Positions 8,837 to 16,770 of a stretch of 64,000 nt of DNA are shown here, piece by piece. The position numbers were made by a program, and so were the translations under genes. This DNA comes from JADLHS01 sp036274115 (GTDB taxonomy: Bacteria > Verrucomicrobiota > Verrucomicrobiia > Limisphaerales > JADLHS01). The stretch lies in assembly GCA_036274115.1 (NCBI GenBank), contig DASUGI010000107.1, positions 1-64,000 on the forward strand. The letters run 5' to 3'. Numbering within the stretch: the stretch's first letter is position 1; each line of letters opens with the position of its first letter. The notes beneath the pieces are model-generated. The model worked only from the letters and a program-made list of their open reading frames with translations, searched no databases and was not told the DNA's origin.

Positions 8837-9699
8837 TCGTCTCGCGTCAACTCCAACTCCGTTGACTGCACCGCCTCACGAATGCGTTGCAGATCGGTTG
8901 AGCCCACGATGGGCACAATGTTGCTCGGATGTTTCAGAAGCCAGGCGTAGGCAATTACCGTTCGGCTGACACGGCGGGCCGCAGCAATTTCATCCAGCAC
9001 CTTGACGACCGTTTCCGGCTTGTAGCTTTGCTGCGCCGGCAGCAAGCGCCGGGCACCATGCCCCAACAAACCCGCACCGATGGGACTCCACGCCATGGGC
9101 GTGATGCTCTTCTCCATGCACTGGTCCAACGTGCCGTCCTCCAGGGCCGCGCGTTGCATCAGGCTGATTTCAATCTGATTGACGATGAGTGGAACCGGAC
9201 AAGCCGCTTGCAACGCGCTGACGAGCGCTGGCCGAAAATTGCTGACGCCAAAGAACCGAACCTTGCCGGCATCGTGAAGCTGCGCAAAAGCGCCGGCAAT
9301 CTGGTGCGGGTCGCCAAGATAATCCGGACGGTGCAGCATATAGAGATCAAGGGTCTCGATCCCCAGCCGCTGGAGCGACCCTTCGCAGGCCTTGACGATA
9401 TATTCGGGTGAGAAATCCCAGCGCTGGGGTGAATCTGCGTTGGGCTCACCGGGTCGTCGCACCCCGCACTTGCTCGTGATCAGAATCCGTTCACGCATGC
9501 CGGGAATTTGCTTCAGCGTCTCGCCGAGAATGACCTCGGCCTGGCCGCCGCCGTAAATGTCCGCGCCATCAAACGACGTGTAGCCGGCTTCATAGGCCGC
9601 GCGCACGGCGGCATGTCCTCCGTTCTCGGCGATGCGCCAACAGCCGTAGCAAAGCCGGCTGCTGACGAGGGAGCTGTTTCCAAGCTTGATGGTTTTCAT
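8791..9699 (-). CDS. aldo/keto reductase
   Basis: NAD(P)H-dependent oxidoreductase of 302 residues with a TIM-barrel fold. From the chosen start (MKTIKLGNSSL) the family features appear in order: LCYGCWRI, the catalytic Asp/Tyr region AGYTSFDGADIYGGGQAE, the Lys strand ILITSKCGVR, the His segment LDLYMLHRPDYLGD, the NQIEISLM strand, and a C-terminal NADP-binding loop (IVPIVGSTDLQRIREAV). It resembles the YdhF/general stress AKR group. The open frame extends 71 codons upstream, but that extension is Arg/Ser-rich and overlaps the preceding gene, so the ATG at 9699 is preferred. The substrate is not known. It lies 16 bases after the membrane protein gene at 9716-11242. Confidence 0.88.
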   Translation of the reverse strand: MKTIKLGNSSLVSSRLCYGCWRIAENGGHAAVRAAYEAGYTSFDGADIYGGGQAEVILGETLKQIPGMRERILITSKCGVRRPGEPNADSPQRWDFSPEYIVKACEGSLQRLGIETLDLYMLHRPDYLGDPHQIAGAFAQLHDAGKVRFFGVSNFRPALVSALQAACPVPLIVNQIEISLMQRAALEDGTLDQCMEKSITPMAWSPIGAGLLGHGARRLLPAQQSYKPETVVKVLDEIAAARRVSRTVIAYAWLLKHPSNIVPIVGSTDLQRIREAVQSTELELTRDEWYRLFLAARGEPLP

Positions 9700-9715
9700 T
9701 CGGTGATGCCGCACG

Positions 9716-11242
9716 TTACCGGGATTGGCCCGCTGACGGCCATGAAAATTCCACGACGACCGGCGCCCAGGAGATGTGCTGAATAACTTTGCGTGTGGCG
9801 GGTCGCGCCTCGGGTGACGGAAGCTGCGCCAGATTCGTGATGCGCACTGCGACCTCTTTATGCCGCTCCCGGAATTGTGCCACCACTGGCTCAAACCGGC
9901 GGTAATAATCAAACTGCGTCAGCATCAGCCTGGCGGGCTTTAATTCTTCAATCGCCGTGATGCCGCCGTCATGGCTGGCGGCGTGGTTTGGCCAATCAGA
10001 ATGAATCCAGGCGAGATTGGTGCGCTGGGCCGCTTCATAGAGATAAGCGGACGACACCAACACGGTGGCTCCCGCAGGCAGGGCGTCGAGTTCCTGATTA
10101 AGGCGCGGGACCGCTTGACGATAACTCACATCGCGCGCGCACAAAACGCCCCAGGTGGTCATCCCGATGGCGCGAACCGACACCAGCAACGCCGCGGCGA
10201 CGAAGAGCGGCGGCATCAACTTATTCACCCTGCTTCGTTGCGGTTCACCGAAGACCGTGCCGAACAAACAACCCACAATGATCGGCTGCAGATAACCCGC
10301 AATGTGAATCGCATTGGGCGTCAGAACAAACAGACAACCCCCGATGAGTGCCAGAGCCGCCATCGAGCCACAGCCGGCTACCAACAGTTGCGGTGAACGG
10401 CTTATTTGCTCAAGAAGATTTTTTTGCGGTGTGACCAGAGCGATGAAGCCGGCGAATCCGATGAGAATTCCCGGCGCGGTGCGCAGCACTTTCAAAACGT
10501 CGTCTACCGCCGGTATTCGGAAGCCGGTGAACGACGGGGTAATCCGGACGTGCTCGCGAAAACCTTCCCACCAGTGCGGATGGCCGAGTTTCACCCAGGC
10601 AACTAATCCGACGAACGCCGCGAAGAACAATGCGCCCGGCCCCCACGGAAATTTACATTGGCCGAGCCACACGCTCGTTAGCACCAGGGCGGCAGCCCAG
10701 AGCGAATAGATCCCGCCAATTTGCAGGCTCGTGCCGAAGGTTAGCAGCAAGAAGACCGCACTGGGCCAGGTCAGTCCGCGGACGAGCGCCAGGATCGCCA
10801 GCGCACCCAACCCATGAGCCAGCGTGTCCGGGCGATCGTGAAACGTGATGCCGAAAAGAAATAGCCCGCCCAGATTGGCAGCGCTTGCCGAAACCTGGAG
10901 CTGTTGAAAAATCTTCCCGACGATTAGCGCAAACCCTCCGAGCAACACGACGTGCAGCCACATGGCGGCCAGTGCCGTCGTGCCGAAACATTTCATCCAG
11001 CCGAGCAGGACGGCCTGGTATAGCGGAGGATAGGCGGAGAAAACCTCGTTGCCGGAAATCGGCAGGACCGGCGCGATGGCGGGATTGCAATACTTGCCGT
11101 GCAACAAATAGTTGACCACGGGCCCGTCATAGAAAAACGCGTCGTTGGAAGGAACGGGTTGAGCCGTAAAGAGGAGCAACGCCACTTTCCACAAAAAGAA
11201 GATCACCAAAGTAATTCCTGGAACGTTGATAAGGCGGCGCAT
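9716..11242 (-). CDS. polytopic membrane protein, GT-C (ArnT/PMT-like) glycosyltransferase candidate
   Basis: Integral membrane protein of 508 residues with about 10-12 hydrophobic segments and a C-terminal soluble part of about 120 residues. After TM1 it has a first-loop acidic motif (SNDAFFYDGPVVNYLLHGKY) and a following AYPPLYQ segment. This layout is typical of GT-C glycosyltransferases that use polyprenyl-phosphate sugars. No closer family is recognised, so the call rests on topology and the loop motif. It is transcribed divergently from the HAD-UbiA operon (73 bases between the starts). That placement would suit use of a lipid-linked sugar made by that operon. The alternative is a mannosyltransferase-like protein of unrelated function. 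Confidence 0.6.
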   Translation of the reverse strand: MRRLINVPGITLVIFFLWKVALLLFTAQPVPSNDAFFYDGPVVNYLLHGKYCNPAIAPVLPISGNEVFSAYPPLYQAVLLGWMKCFGTTALAAMWLHVVLLGGFALIVGKIFQQLQVSASAANLGGLFLFGITFHDRPDTLAHGLGALAILALVRGLTWPSAVFLLLTFGTSLQIGGIYSLWAAALVLTSVWLGQCKFPWGPGALFFAAFVGLVAWVKLGHPHWWEGFREHVRITPSFTGFRIPAVDDVLKVLRTAPGILIGFAGFIALVTPQKNLLEQISRSPQLLVAGCGSMAALALIGGCLFVLTPNAIHIAGYLQPIIVGCLFGTVFGEPQRSRVNKLMPPLFVAAALLVSVRAIGMTTWGVLCARDVSYRQAVPRLNQELDALPAGATVLVSSAYLYEAAQRTNLAWIHSDWPNHAASHDGGITAIEELKPARLMLTQFDYYRRFEPVVAQFRERHKEVAVRITNLAQLPSPEARPATRKVIQHISWAPVVVEFSWPSAGQSR

Positions 11243-11275
11243 TCGATGACGCGCAGGTTTTCAAATTGCCACTGC

Positions 11276-11305
11276 TTGTCAACGCCCGACACGATTGGCT
11301 AGGCT
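11276..11305 (+). promoter_or_regulatory. predicted sigma-70-type promoter of the UbiA operon
   Basis: TTGTCA at 11276-11281 and TAGGCT at 11300-11305 are separated by 18 bases. The ATG of the HAD-UbiA gene follows 10 bases after the -10 box, which would give a nearly leaderless message. No Shine-Dalgarno is visible, consistent with that reading. Confidence 0.4.
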
Positions 11306-11315
11306 GAAACGACGC

Positions 11316-12758
11316 ATGCCGCCGCCGGAAAGCCAATCGCCCCATCAAATCCCGCTCGCCGTGGATATGGATGGCACGCTGATCCGGACGGACATGATGT
11401 GGGAATCACTCGTCCGCCTCCTGCGTCGCAATCCTTTGATGGCAGTAATTTCGCTCTTCGCCTTGCTGCGGGGTCGTGCCCATTTCAAGCAGCGCCTGGC
11501 GGCGCGCGTTCAAGTTGATCCCGCCAATGTGCCTTATCACCTCCCGTTCCTCGATTGGCTCAAGCAACAAAAGGCCTCCGGACGCAAACTGGTGCTGGCC
11601 ACCGCTTCGGACATCGAAATGGCGCGGCCCGTTGCAACGCATGTCGGTCTCTTTGAAGAAGTCCTGGCGAGCGATGGCAAAACCAATTTGCGTAATGCGG
11701 CCAAACGGCATGCGCTGAACGAGCGCTTCGGGGAGCACGGCTACGATTACGCGGGCAATTCTCATGATGATCTCGGTGTCTGGCCGGGAGCACGAGGGGC
11801 GGTGGTGGTCAACGCGACCGAAAGCCTCGCTCGTCGCGCTGCAACCGTTACGAAGATCGGCCCAACCTTTCTCACCACGAACTCTCGCGCCGGCTTACTG
11901 TGGCGCGCGTTGCGTCCGCATCAATGGATCAAGAACCTGATCCTGTTCGTTCCCGTTTTAACAGCGCATCAACTGGGCGACCAAACGACATTGATTCATG
12001 CGGGAGTGGCTTGTGTCGCGTTTTGCATGGCCGCTTCGGCGGTTTATCTCTTGAACGATTTGTTGGACCTTGATGCGGACCGGCATCACGTCACCAAACG
12101 CAATCGCCCGTTTGCCTCAGGAGATTTACCCCTGCAGTACGGATTGCTGGGTGCGCCGATCCTTCTCACTGCCGCTCTCGCTTTGTCGTGGACACTTTCA
12201 CCGGCATTCGCGCTGGTGATCGCAAGCTATTCCTTCGCCGCAACAGGTTATTCCTGGCATCTAAAGCTGATTGCTTTGCTCGATGTGTTGTTGCTCGCAG
12301 GTCTTTACACTCTGCGTTTGGTGGCAGGGCACGTCGCCACGGGGATTGCGTGGTCGAACTGGTTGCTCGCTTTCTCCATGTTCATCTTCCTCAGCCTCGC
12401 ACTGATGAAGCGCTACCAGGAAATCCAGGCGGTGCGCGAACAAAGCGGGCGTGAACTCAAAGGCCGCGGTTATACGGCAGGACATCACTTTGCCGTCGTG
12501 ATCCTGGGGTTCGCCAGTGGTCTCGCCGCGGTGATCGTGCTCGGGCTCTACGTCAACAGCACCAAAGTCGTGGAACTGTACACTCGCCCAAAACTGCTCC
12601 TGCTGGCCTGCCCGATGTTGCTGGCGTGGATTTGCCGCGTGTGGTGGCTGACGTATCGCGGCAAAATGCACGATGACCCGACCGCCTTTGCTTTCAAGGA
12701 CTGGGGCAGCTATTTACTGGGCGCCTTGACAGTGGGGGTCATGTGGCTGGCGACGTGA
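11316..12758 (+). CDS. HAD phosphatase-UbiA prenyltransferase fusion (DPPR synthase-like)
   Basis: Two-domain protein of 480 residues. Residues 1-190 form a HAD hydrolase with the nucleophile motif DMDGTLI (18-24) and a late NSHDDLGVWPGARGAVVVN motif. Residues 200-480 form a polytopic UbiA domain: LRPHQWIKNLILFVPV, the Mg-binding NDLLDLDADRHH, KRNRPFASGDL and LKLIALLDVLLLAGLYTLR. These match the decaprenyl-phosphate phosphoribosyltransferase branch (Mycobacterium Rv3806c) better than MenA or UbiA proper. The family moves phosphoribose from PRPP to a polyprenyl phosphate, and the fused HAD could remove the 5-phosphate. The ATG at 11316 is chosen over an upstream TTG. It is the first gene of a tight operon; the next ATG follows 5 bases after the stop. 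Confidence 0.82.
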   Translation: MPPPESQSPHQIPLAVDMDGTLIRTDMMWESLVRLLRRNPLMAVISLFALLRGRAHFKQRLAARVQVDPANVPYHLPFLDWLKQQKASGRKLVLATASDIEMARPVATHVGLFEEVLASDGKTNLRNAAKRHALNERFGEHGYDYAGNSHDDLGVWPGARGAVVVNATESLARRAATVTKIGPTFLTTNSRAGLLWRALRPHQWIKNLILFVPVLTAHQLGDQTTLIHAGVACVAFCMAASAVYLLNDLLDLDADRHHVTKRNRPFASGDLPLQYGLLGAPILLTAALALSWTLSPAFALVIASYSFAATGYSWHLKLIALLDVLLLAGLYTLRLVAGHVATGIAWSNWLLAFSMFIFLSLALMKRYQEIQAVREQSGRELKGRGYTAGHHFAVVILGFASGLAAVIVLGLYVNSTKVVELYTRPKLLLLACPMLLAWICRVWWLTYRGKMHDDPTAFAFKDWGSYLLGALTVGVMWLAT

Positions 12759-12763
12759 AGCCA

Positions 12764-14605
12764 ATGAACCCGCCGCAGTCAGATTGGTTTCACGACGTCG
12801 TTTCAGCTCTGGCCTATTCTTTCGCAACTCCGCACACTCAATTCTCGAAACTGCCGCCACCCTACAATGACCTGACTCAATTTATTCTCACCCAACGCGC
12901 CCAGATGCCCGATTACCTGCGCGCGCCGATGAAATTGGCGGCGTTGGGATTTGATTGCTCAGGTATTCTCCGCAGCGGAAAATCGTTTCATCGCCAATCG
13001 CGCGAGCAACGCGCGCGACAGATCAATGCGTGGAAGAACTCGAGCTTCGGTTTTCAGCGCGACTTTATTCGCTACTTCGAAAGTCTGGCAACTTTCAGCC
13101 TCTACAGCCGACTGAGGAATGGAATTTATCCTGAAATCAATCACTGCGAAGAGCCGGAGACCGATTCACCATCTGAACTACGCGCCGAGATCGTTGTGAT
13201 CGGCAGTGGCCCCGGCGGCGCGATCACCGCGTGCTTGCTCGCGGAGGCGGGGCGCGATGTGTTGCTGCTGGAGGAAGGTAGTCACCTGCCGCAGAATTCC
13301 TGTGAACCGTTCTCGAAACCCGAGATGCTTCAGAAGTATCGTAATGGCGGCCAAACGGTGGCCTTCGGGAAAAACAAGATTGCCTACGTGGAAGGCCGTT
13401 GCGTCGGTGGCGGCAGTGAAATCAACAGTGGCCTCTACCATCGCACTCCGCCCGAAATTCTGGAACGCTGGCGGAAGGAATTTCAGGTGGCGGCCTTGAC
13501 CGAAGCGGACCTTCTTTCACACTTTGCAAAGTGTGAAAGCGACGTCTCGGTGTCGCCCTTGCCCGGCCCCGCGCCGCTGGCTTCGCTCAAACTTCACGAA
13601 GGCGCAACCAGGCTTGGGTGGAAATCATTGGAGATCCCCCGCTGGTTTCGCTACGACGATTCCGCCCTCCGCCCTCCGTCCTCCGCCCTCGGCAAACGTC
13701 AGTCCATGACCGAGACGTTTATTCCGCGCTTCCTCAAAGCGGGCGGAAGACTCCAGCCACAAACGCGCGCTTTGCGAATTCGCCAGAATGGTTCGGGCTG
13801 GTTGATTGAAGCCGGGCATCGGAGCGGCAGCGCCGTTCGAATTGCTTCTGACACGCTCTTTGTTTGCGCCGGCGCGATACATACTCCCGCCCTGCTCCGT
13901 CGCAGCGGTATCACGCGCAACGTTGGCAATGCGTTGCAAATGCATCCCACCGTAAAGGTCATTGCACAATTCCCCGACGAGGTAAACGCGGACACGATGG
14001 GCGTGCCGGTGCATCAAGTGAAGGAGTTTTCGCCGCGCTTGAGCTTTGGATGTTCCGTCAGTTCGCCCGCTTATCTTGCCTTGGGATTGATTGATCATCC
14101 GGACGCGGCCCGCGAGGTTGCAAGCACCTGGCCCCAACTCGCTACGTACTACGCGATGATTACCAGCGAAGGTTCTGGTTCCGTGCAGACGCTGCCCGGG
14201 TTTTGCGATCCCCTCGTTCGCTACACGCTCACAGAGACTGACCGCCGCAACCTGGCTGACGGCTTGAAGAAGCTGGGGCAATTGCTGTTCGAAGCCGGCG
14301 CAACAAAACTTTACCCGGCCCTGACACGCGGCCGGACGCTGAGCTGCCACGACTGCCTCGACAAACTGCCAGACCTGTTGCCTGATAGCCTCGCGAGCTT
14401 AATGACTATTCATCTGTTCTCCTCTTGCCCCATGGGCGAAGACAAATCCAAATGCGCCACCGATTCGTTCGGTCGCGTCCACGGTTTCGAGAATTTGTTC
14501 GTGAACGATGCGAGCCTGCTGTGCACCGCGCCGGCCGTGAATCCCCAAGGTTCGATCATGGCCATCGCGCGGCGCAACGCACTGAAGCTTTTGGGCAAGC
14601 TGTAA
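12764..14605 (+). CDS. GMC-family FAD oxidoreductase
   Basis: Flavoprotein of 613 residues. About 145 N-terminal residues of unclear role precede the FAD-binding Rossmann motif EIVVIGSGPGGAITACLLAE. Next come the GMC segments GRCVGGGSEINSGLYHRTP and VCAGAIHTPALLRRSG, and a C-terminal GMC_oxred_C domain with SSCPMG and NLFVNDASLLCTAPAVNPQG. Relatives oxidise alcohols (long-chain alcohol, cholesterol and sugar alcohol oxidases). In this operon an alcohol on a polyprenyl-linked or membrane substrate is plausible, but this is inference. Residues about 300-309 (SALRPPSSAL) come from a heptanucleotide tandem repeat inserted in frame. The ATG at 12764 is chosen over a GTG at 12743 that overlaps the UbiA gene. 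Confidence 0.85.
   Translation: MNPPQSDWFHDVVSALAYSFATPHTQFSKLPPPYNDLTQFILTQRAQMPDYLRAPMKLAALGFDCSGILRSGKSFHRQSREQRARQINAWKNSSFGFQRDFIRYFESLATFSLYSRLRNGIYPEINHCEEPETDSPSELRAEIVVIGSGPGGAITACLLAEAGRDVLLLEEGSHLPQNSCEPFSKPEMLQKYRNGGQTVAFGKNKIAYVEGRCVGGGSEINSGLYHRTPPEILERWRKEFQVAALTEADLLSHFAKCESDVSVSPLPGPAPLASLKLHEGATRLGWKSLEIPRWFRYDDSALRPPSSALGKRQSMTETFIPRFLKAGGRLQPQTRALRIRQNGSGWLIEAGHRSGSAVRIASDTLFVCAGAIHTPALLRRSGITRNVGNALQMHPTVKVIAQFPDEVNADTMGVPVHQVKEFSPRLSFGCSVSSPAYLALGLIDHPDAAREVASTWPQLATYYAMITSEGSGSVQTLPGFCDPLVRYTLTETDRRNLADGLKKLGQLLFEAGATKLYPALTRGRTLSCHDCLDKLPDLLPDSLASLMTIHLFSSCPMGEDKSKCATDSFGRVHGFENLFVNDASLLCTAPAVNPQGSIMAIARRNALKLLGKL
13661..13690. repeat. heptanucleotide tandem repeat in the GMC oxidoreductase gene
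   Basis: Four consecutive 7-base units of the form TCCGCCC (the third is TCCGTCC) plus two bases. It lies between LEIPRWFRYDD and GKRQSMTETFIPR of the host protein and keeps the frame. Confidence 0.7.
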
Positions 14606-15661
14606 ATGAACCTTAATACCCCACTCGTCCTCGTCACCGGCGCTGCCGGCTGGCTCGGCTCGCGCCTGGTGGAATCGCTCGTGCGCGGATTGCCCGGGAA
14701 CGATGCGCTCAAGACGCCGGCGCCGGACCTCCGCATCCGCTGTTTACTTTTGCCCGGGCAGGACGCTGCACCGTTGCGCAAACTTTCCAACCGCATCGAA
14801 ATCGTCACCGGCGATATTCGTAACGCCGCCGATTGCGCCCGGCTTTGCACCGACGCGAAGGGAGCGATTCTCTTCCACACCGCCGGCATCATTCATCCGC
14901 GACGCGTAGCCGAGTTTTACGCCATCAACCTCCACGGAACTAAGCACCTGCTCGATGCTGCCATCAAGGCGGGCGTGCGCCGCGCGGTGGTGGTTTCCTC
15001 CAATTCCCCCTGCGGCAGCAATCCGCATCCGGATCATCGGTTCGACGAACTCTCGCCCTTCAATCCCTACCTGCATTACGGCCGGTCCAAGATGTTGATG
15101 GAACTTGCGGTCAGAGAGCGTGCCGACAAAATCGAAACCGTGCTCATTCGCGCGCCGTGGTTTTATGGACCGAACCAGCCGCCACGCCAGACGCTGTTCT
15201 TCCGGATGATCCGCGACGGCAAAGCGCCCATCGTTGGCAGTGGAAACAATCTGCGCTCCATGGCTTATGTGGACAATCTTTGCCAGGGCTTGATCCTCGC
15301 CGCGATCACAGAGCGCGCCAAGGGACAGGTTTACTGGATCGCCGACCAACGACCTTACTCGATGAACGAGATCATTGACACGATTGAGCGCCTGTTGGAA
15401 AAGGAATTTGGCCACGCGTGCAAACACAAGCGCATGCGCTTGCCGGGCATAGCGAGTGAGGTTGCGTGGCTTGCGGACAAGACGCTGCAGGGACTCGGAC
15501 TGTATCACCAGAAGATTCATGTGCTGTCCGAGATGAACAAAACCATCGCCTGCTCAGTAGCGCGCGCCGAACGCGAGCTCGGCTACAAGCCCACCATCGC
15601 GCTCGAAGAGGGCATGCGGCGCTCCCTGAAGTGGTGTGCCGAGAACGGGCAGAAATTTTAG
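14606..15661 (+). CDS. NAD-dependent epimerase/dehydratase (extended SDR)
   Basis: Extended short-chain dehydrogenase of 351 residues. It has the NAD-binding motif TGAAGWLG (11-18), an acidic stretch after beta-3 (TGDIRNAADC), the catalytic region VVVSSNSPCG and the YGRSK dyad (Tyr-148, Lys-152). After that come RAPWFYGPNQPPRQ and SMAYVDNLCQGLILA, typical of 3beta-HSD/NAD-epimerase proteins acting on sugars or sterols. The start codon directly follows the stop of the GMC gene, so the two are translationally coupled. If the operon makes a lipid-linked pentose, this enzyme could reduce a keto intermediate; a nucleotide-sugar epimerase is the alternative. Confidence 0.85.
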   Translation: MNLNTPLVLVTGAAGWLGSRLVESLVRGLPGNDALKTPAPDLRIRCLLLPGQDAAPLRKLSNRIEIVTGDIRNAADCARLCTDAKGAILFHTAGIIHPRRVAEFYAINLHGTKHLLDAAIKAGVRRAVVVSSNSPCGSNPHPDHRFDELSPFNPYLHYGRSKMLMELAVRERADKIETVLIRAPWFYGPNQPPRQTLFFRMIRDGKAPIVGSGNNLRSMAYVDNLCQGLILAAITERAKGQVYWIADQRPYSMNEIIDTIERLLEKEFGHACKHKRMRLPGIASEVAWLADKTLQGLGLYHQKIHVLSEMNKTIACSVARAERELGYKPTIALEEGMRRSLKWCAENGQKF

Positions 15662-15672
15662 ACTGGCTCAAC

Positions 15673-16698
15673 ATGACTCATCTCATCACCGGTGGCTCAG
15701 GCTTTCTGGGAAATCTCATCGCACGCCGATTGCATGCGCGCGGCGAGCGCGTGCGCGTGCTCGACATCTGGGAGGATGCGTCGCGCCCCAAGGAAATTGA
15801 ATTCGTCAACTGCGACATTCGCAATGCCGAAGGCGTCGGGCAAGCGATGCGGGGCGTGGACGTGGTGCATCACAATGTCGCGCTCGTGCCGCTCACCAAG
15901 GCGGGTGGCGATTTTCGCGCCGTGAATGTGGAGGGTTCGCGCATTGCCGCGGAGCAGGCAGTCAAGGCGGGCGTGAAGACGTTCATCCACATGAGTTCGA
16001 GCGCGATCTTTGGCTCGCCGGAATGTCCCGTCACAAATGATTCTCCCTTCCGCCCGGTGGAAATCTACGGTCGCGCCAAGCTCGATGGTGAACTCGCGGT
16101 GCGCGATACCTGCGCGCGTGGCAAGCTGCCGCTCATTGTCATTCGTCCGCGCACAATTCTGGGCGAGGGGCGGCTCGGCATTTTCCAGATTCTGTTTCAG
16201 TGGATTCAGGAGAACCGCAAGATTTACGTCATTGGCGACGGCAATCAGAAGTTCCAGTTTGTACACGCGCACGATTTGATGGACGCCTACCTGCTCGCGA
16301 TGGACGCCGGCAAACCGGGCATTTACAACGTCGGCACGAATCGTTTCGGCACGCTGCGCGAAGCGCTGGAACATGTGATCGCTCATGCGCGCTCGACTTC
16401 GCGCGTCGCCAGCCTGCCGGCGGCACTTACCATCAATACCCTGCGCGTGCTCGATTGGCTGCGCCTCAGCCCGCTCGCACCGTGGCACTACCTCACGTAT
16501 CACAAGGCGTTCTATTTCGATGTGCAGCCCTTGCTCGATCTCGGCTGGAAGCCCCGTTACTCAAACGACGAAATGTTCCGCGAGAGCTGGGACTGGTTCG
16601 TGCAGAACCAAGACCGCCTGGCTGCCGAAGCTGCCGCCTCACCCCATCGGAGTGTGGTAAAGCAACGTTTACTGGGATTGCTGAAACGGTTCTCCTGA
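15673..16698 (+). CDS. NAD-dependent epimerase/dehydratase (extended SDR), second copy
   Basis: Extended SDR of 341 residues starting at the ATG 15673, 11 bases after the preceding stop. Motifs are GGSGFLG (7-13), NCDIRNAEGV, VHHNVALVPLTKAG, MSSSAIFG and the YGRAK dyad (Tyr-132, Lys-136), followed by VIRPRTILGEGRLGIF and QFVHAHDLMDAYLLAMD. The open frame extends 69 codons upstream over the previous gene, but that part is antithetic in composition and is rejected. The protein shares its general architecture with the SDR at 14606-15661 but is not a close copy. It is the last gene of the HAD-UbiA operon. The substrate is unknown; an NDP- or polyprenyl-linked sugar is likely. Confidence 0.85.
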   Translation: MTHLITGGSGFLGNLIARRLHARGERVRVLDIWEDASRPKEIEFVNCDIRNAEGVGQAMRGVDVVHHNVALVPLTKAGGDFRAVNVEGSRIAAEQAVKAGVKTFIHMSSSAIFGSPECPVTNDSPFRPVEIYGRAKLDGELAVRDTCARGKLPLIVIRPRTILGEGRLGIFQILFQWIQENRKIYVIGDGNQKFQFVHAHDLMDAYLLAMDAGKPGIYNVGTNRFGTLREALEHVIAHARSTSRVASLPAALTINTLRVLDWLRLSPLAPWHYLTYHKAFYFDVQPLLDLGWKPRYSNDEMFRESWDWFVQNQDRLAAEAAASPHRSVVKQRLLGLLKRFS

Positions 16699-16717
16699 CA
16701 GAGTCAAGTTTCTCCTG

Positions 16718-16746
16718 TTGACCGCGTTGGGAACGGGGCCTATAAA
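16718..16746 (+). promoter_or_regulatory. predicted sigma-70 promoter for the beta-helix gene
   Basis: TTGACC at 16718-16723 and TATAAA at 16741-16746 are separated by exactly 17 bases. They lie 24 bases before the ATG at 16771. An AGAAGG sequence at about 16758-16763 can serve as ribosome site. The promoter separates the beta-helix gene from the SDR operon. Confidence 0.7.
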
Positions 16747-16770
16747 CGGAAATCCTCAGAAGGCAAACGC

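Noticed and set aside
14606..16698. olefin (oleABCD) biosynthesis cluster based on 3beta-HSD-like SDRs
   Set aside because: No OleA thiolase, OleB hydrolase or OleC synthetase is present; the UbiA/GMC neighbours point elsewhere.
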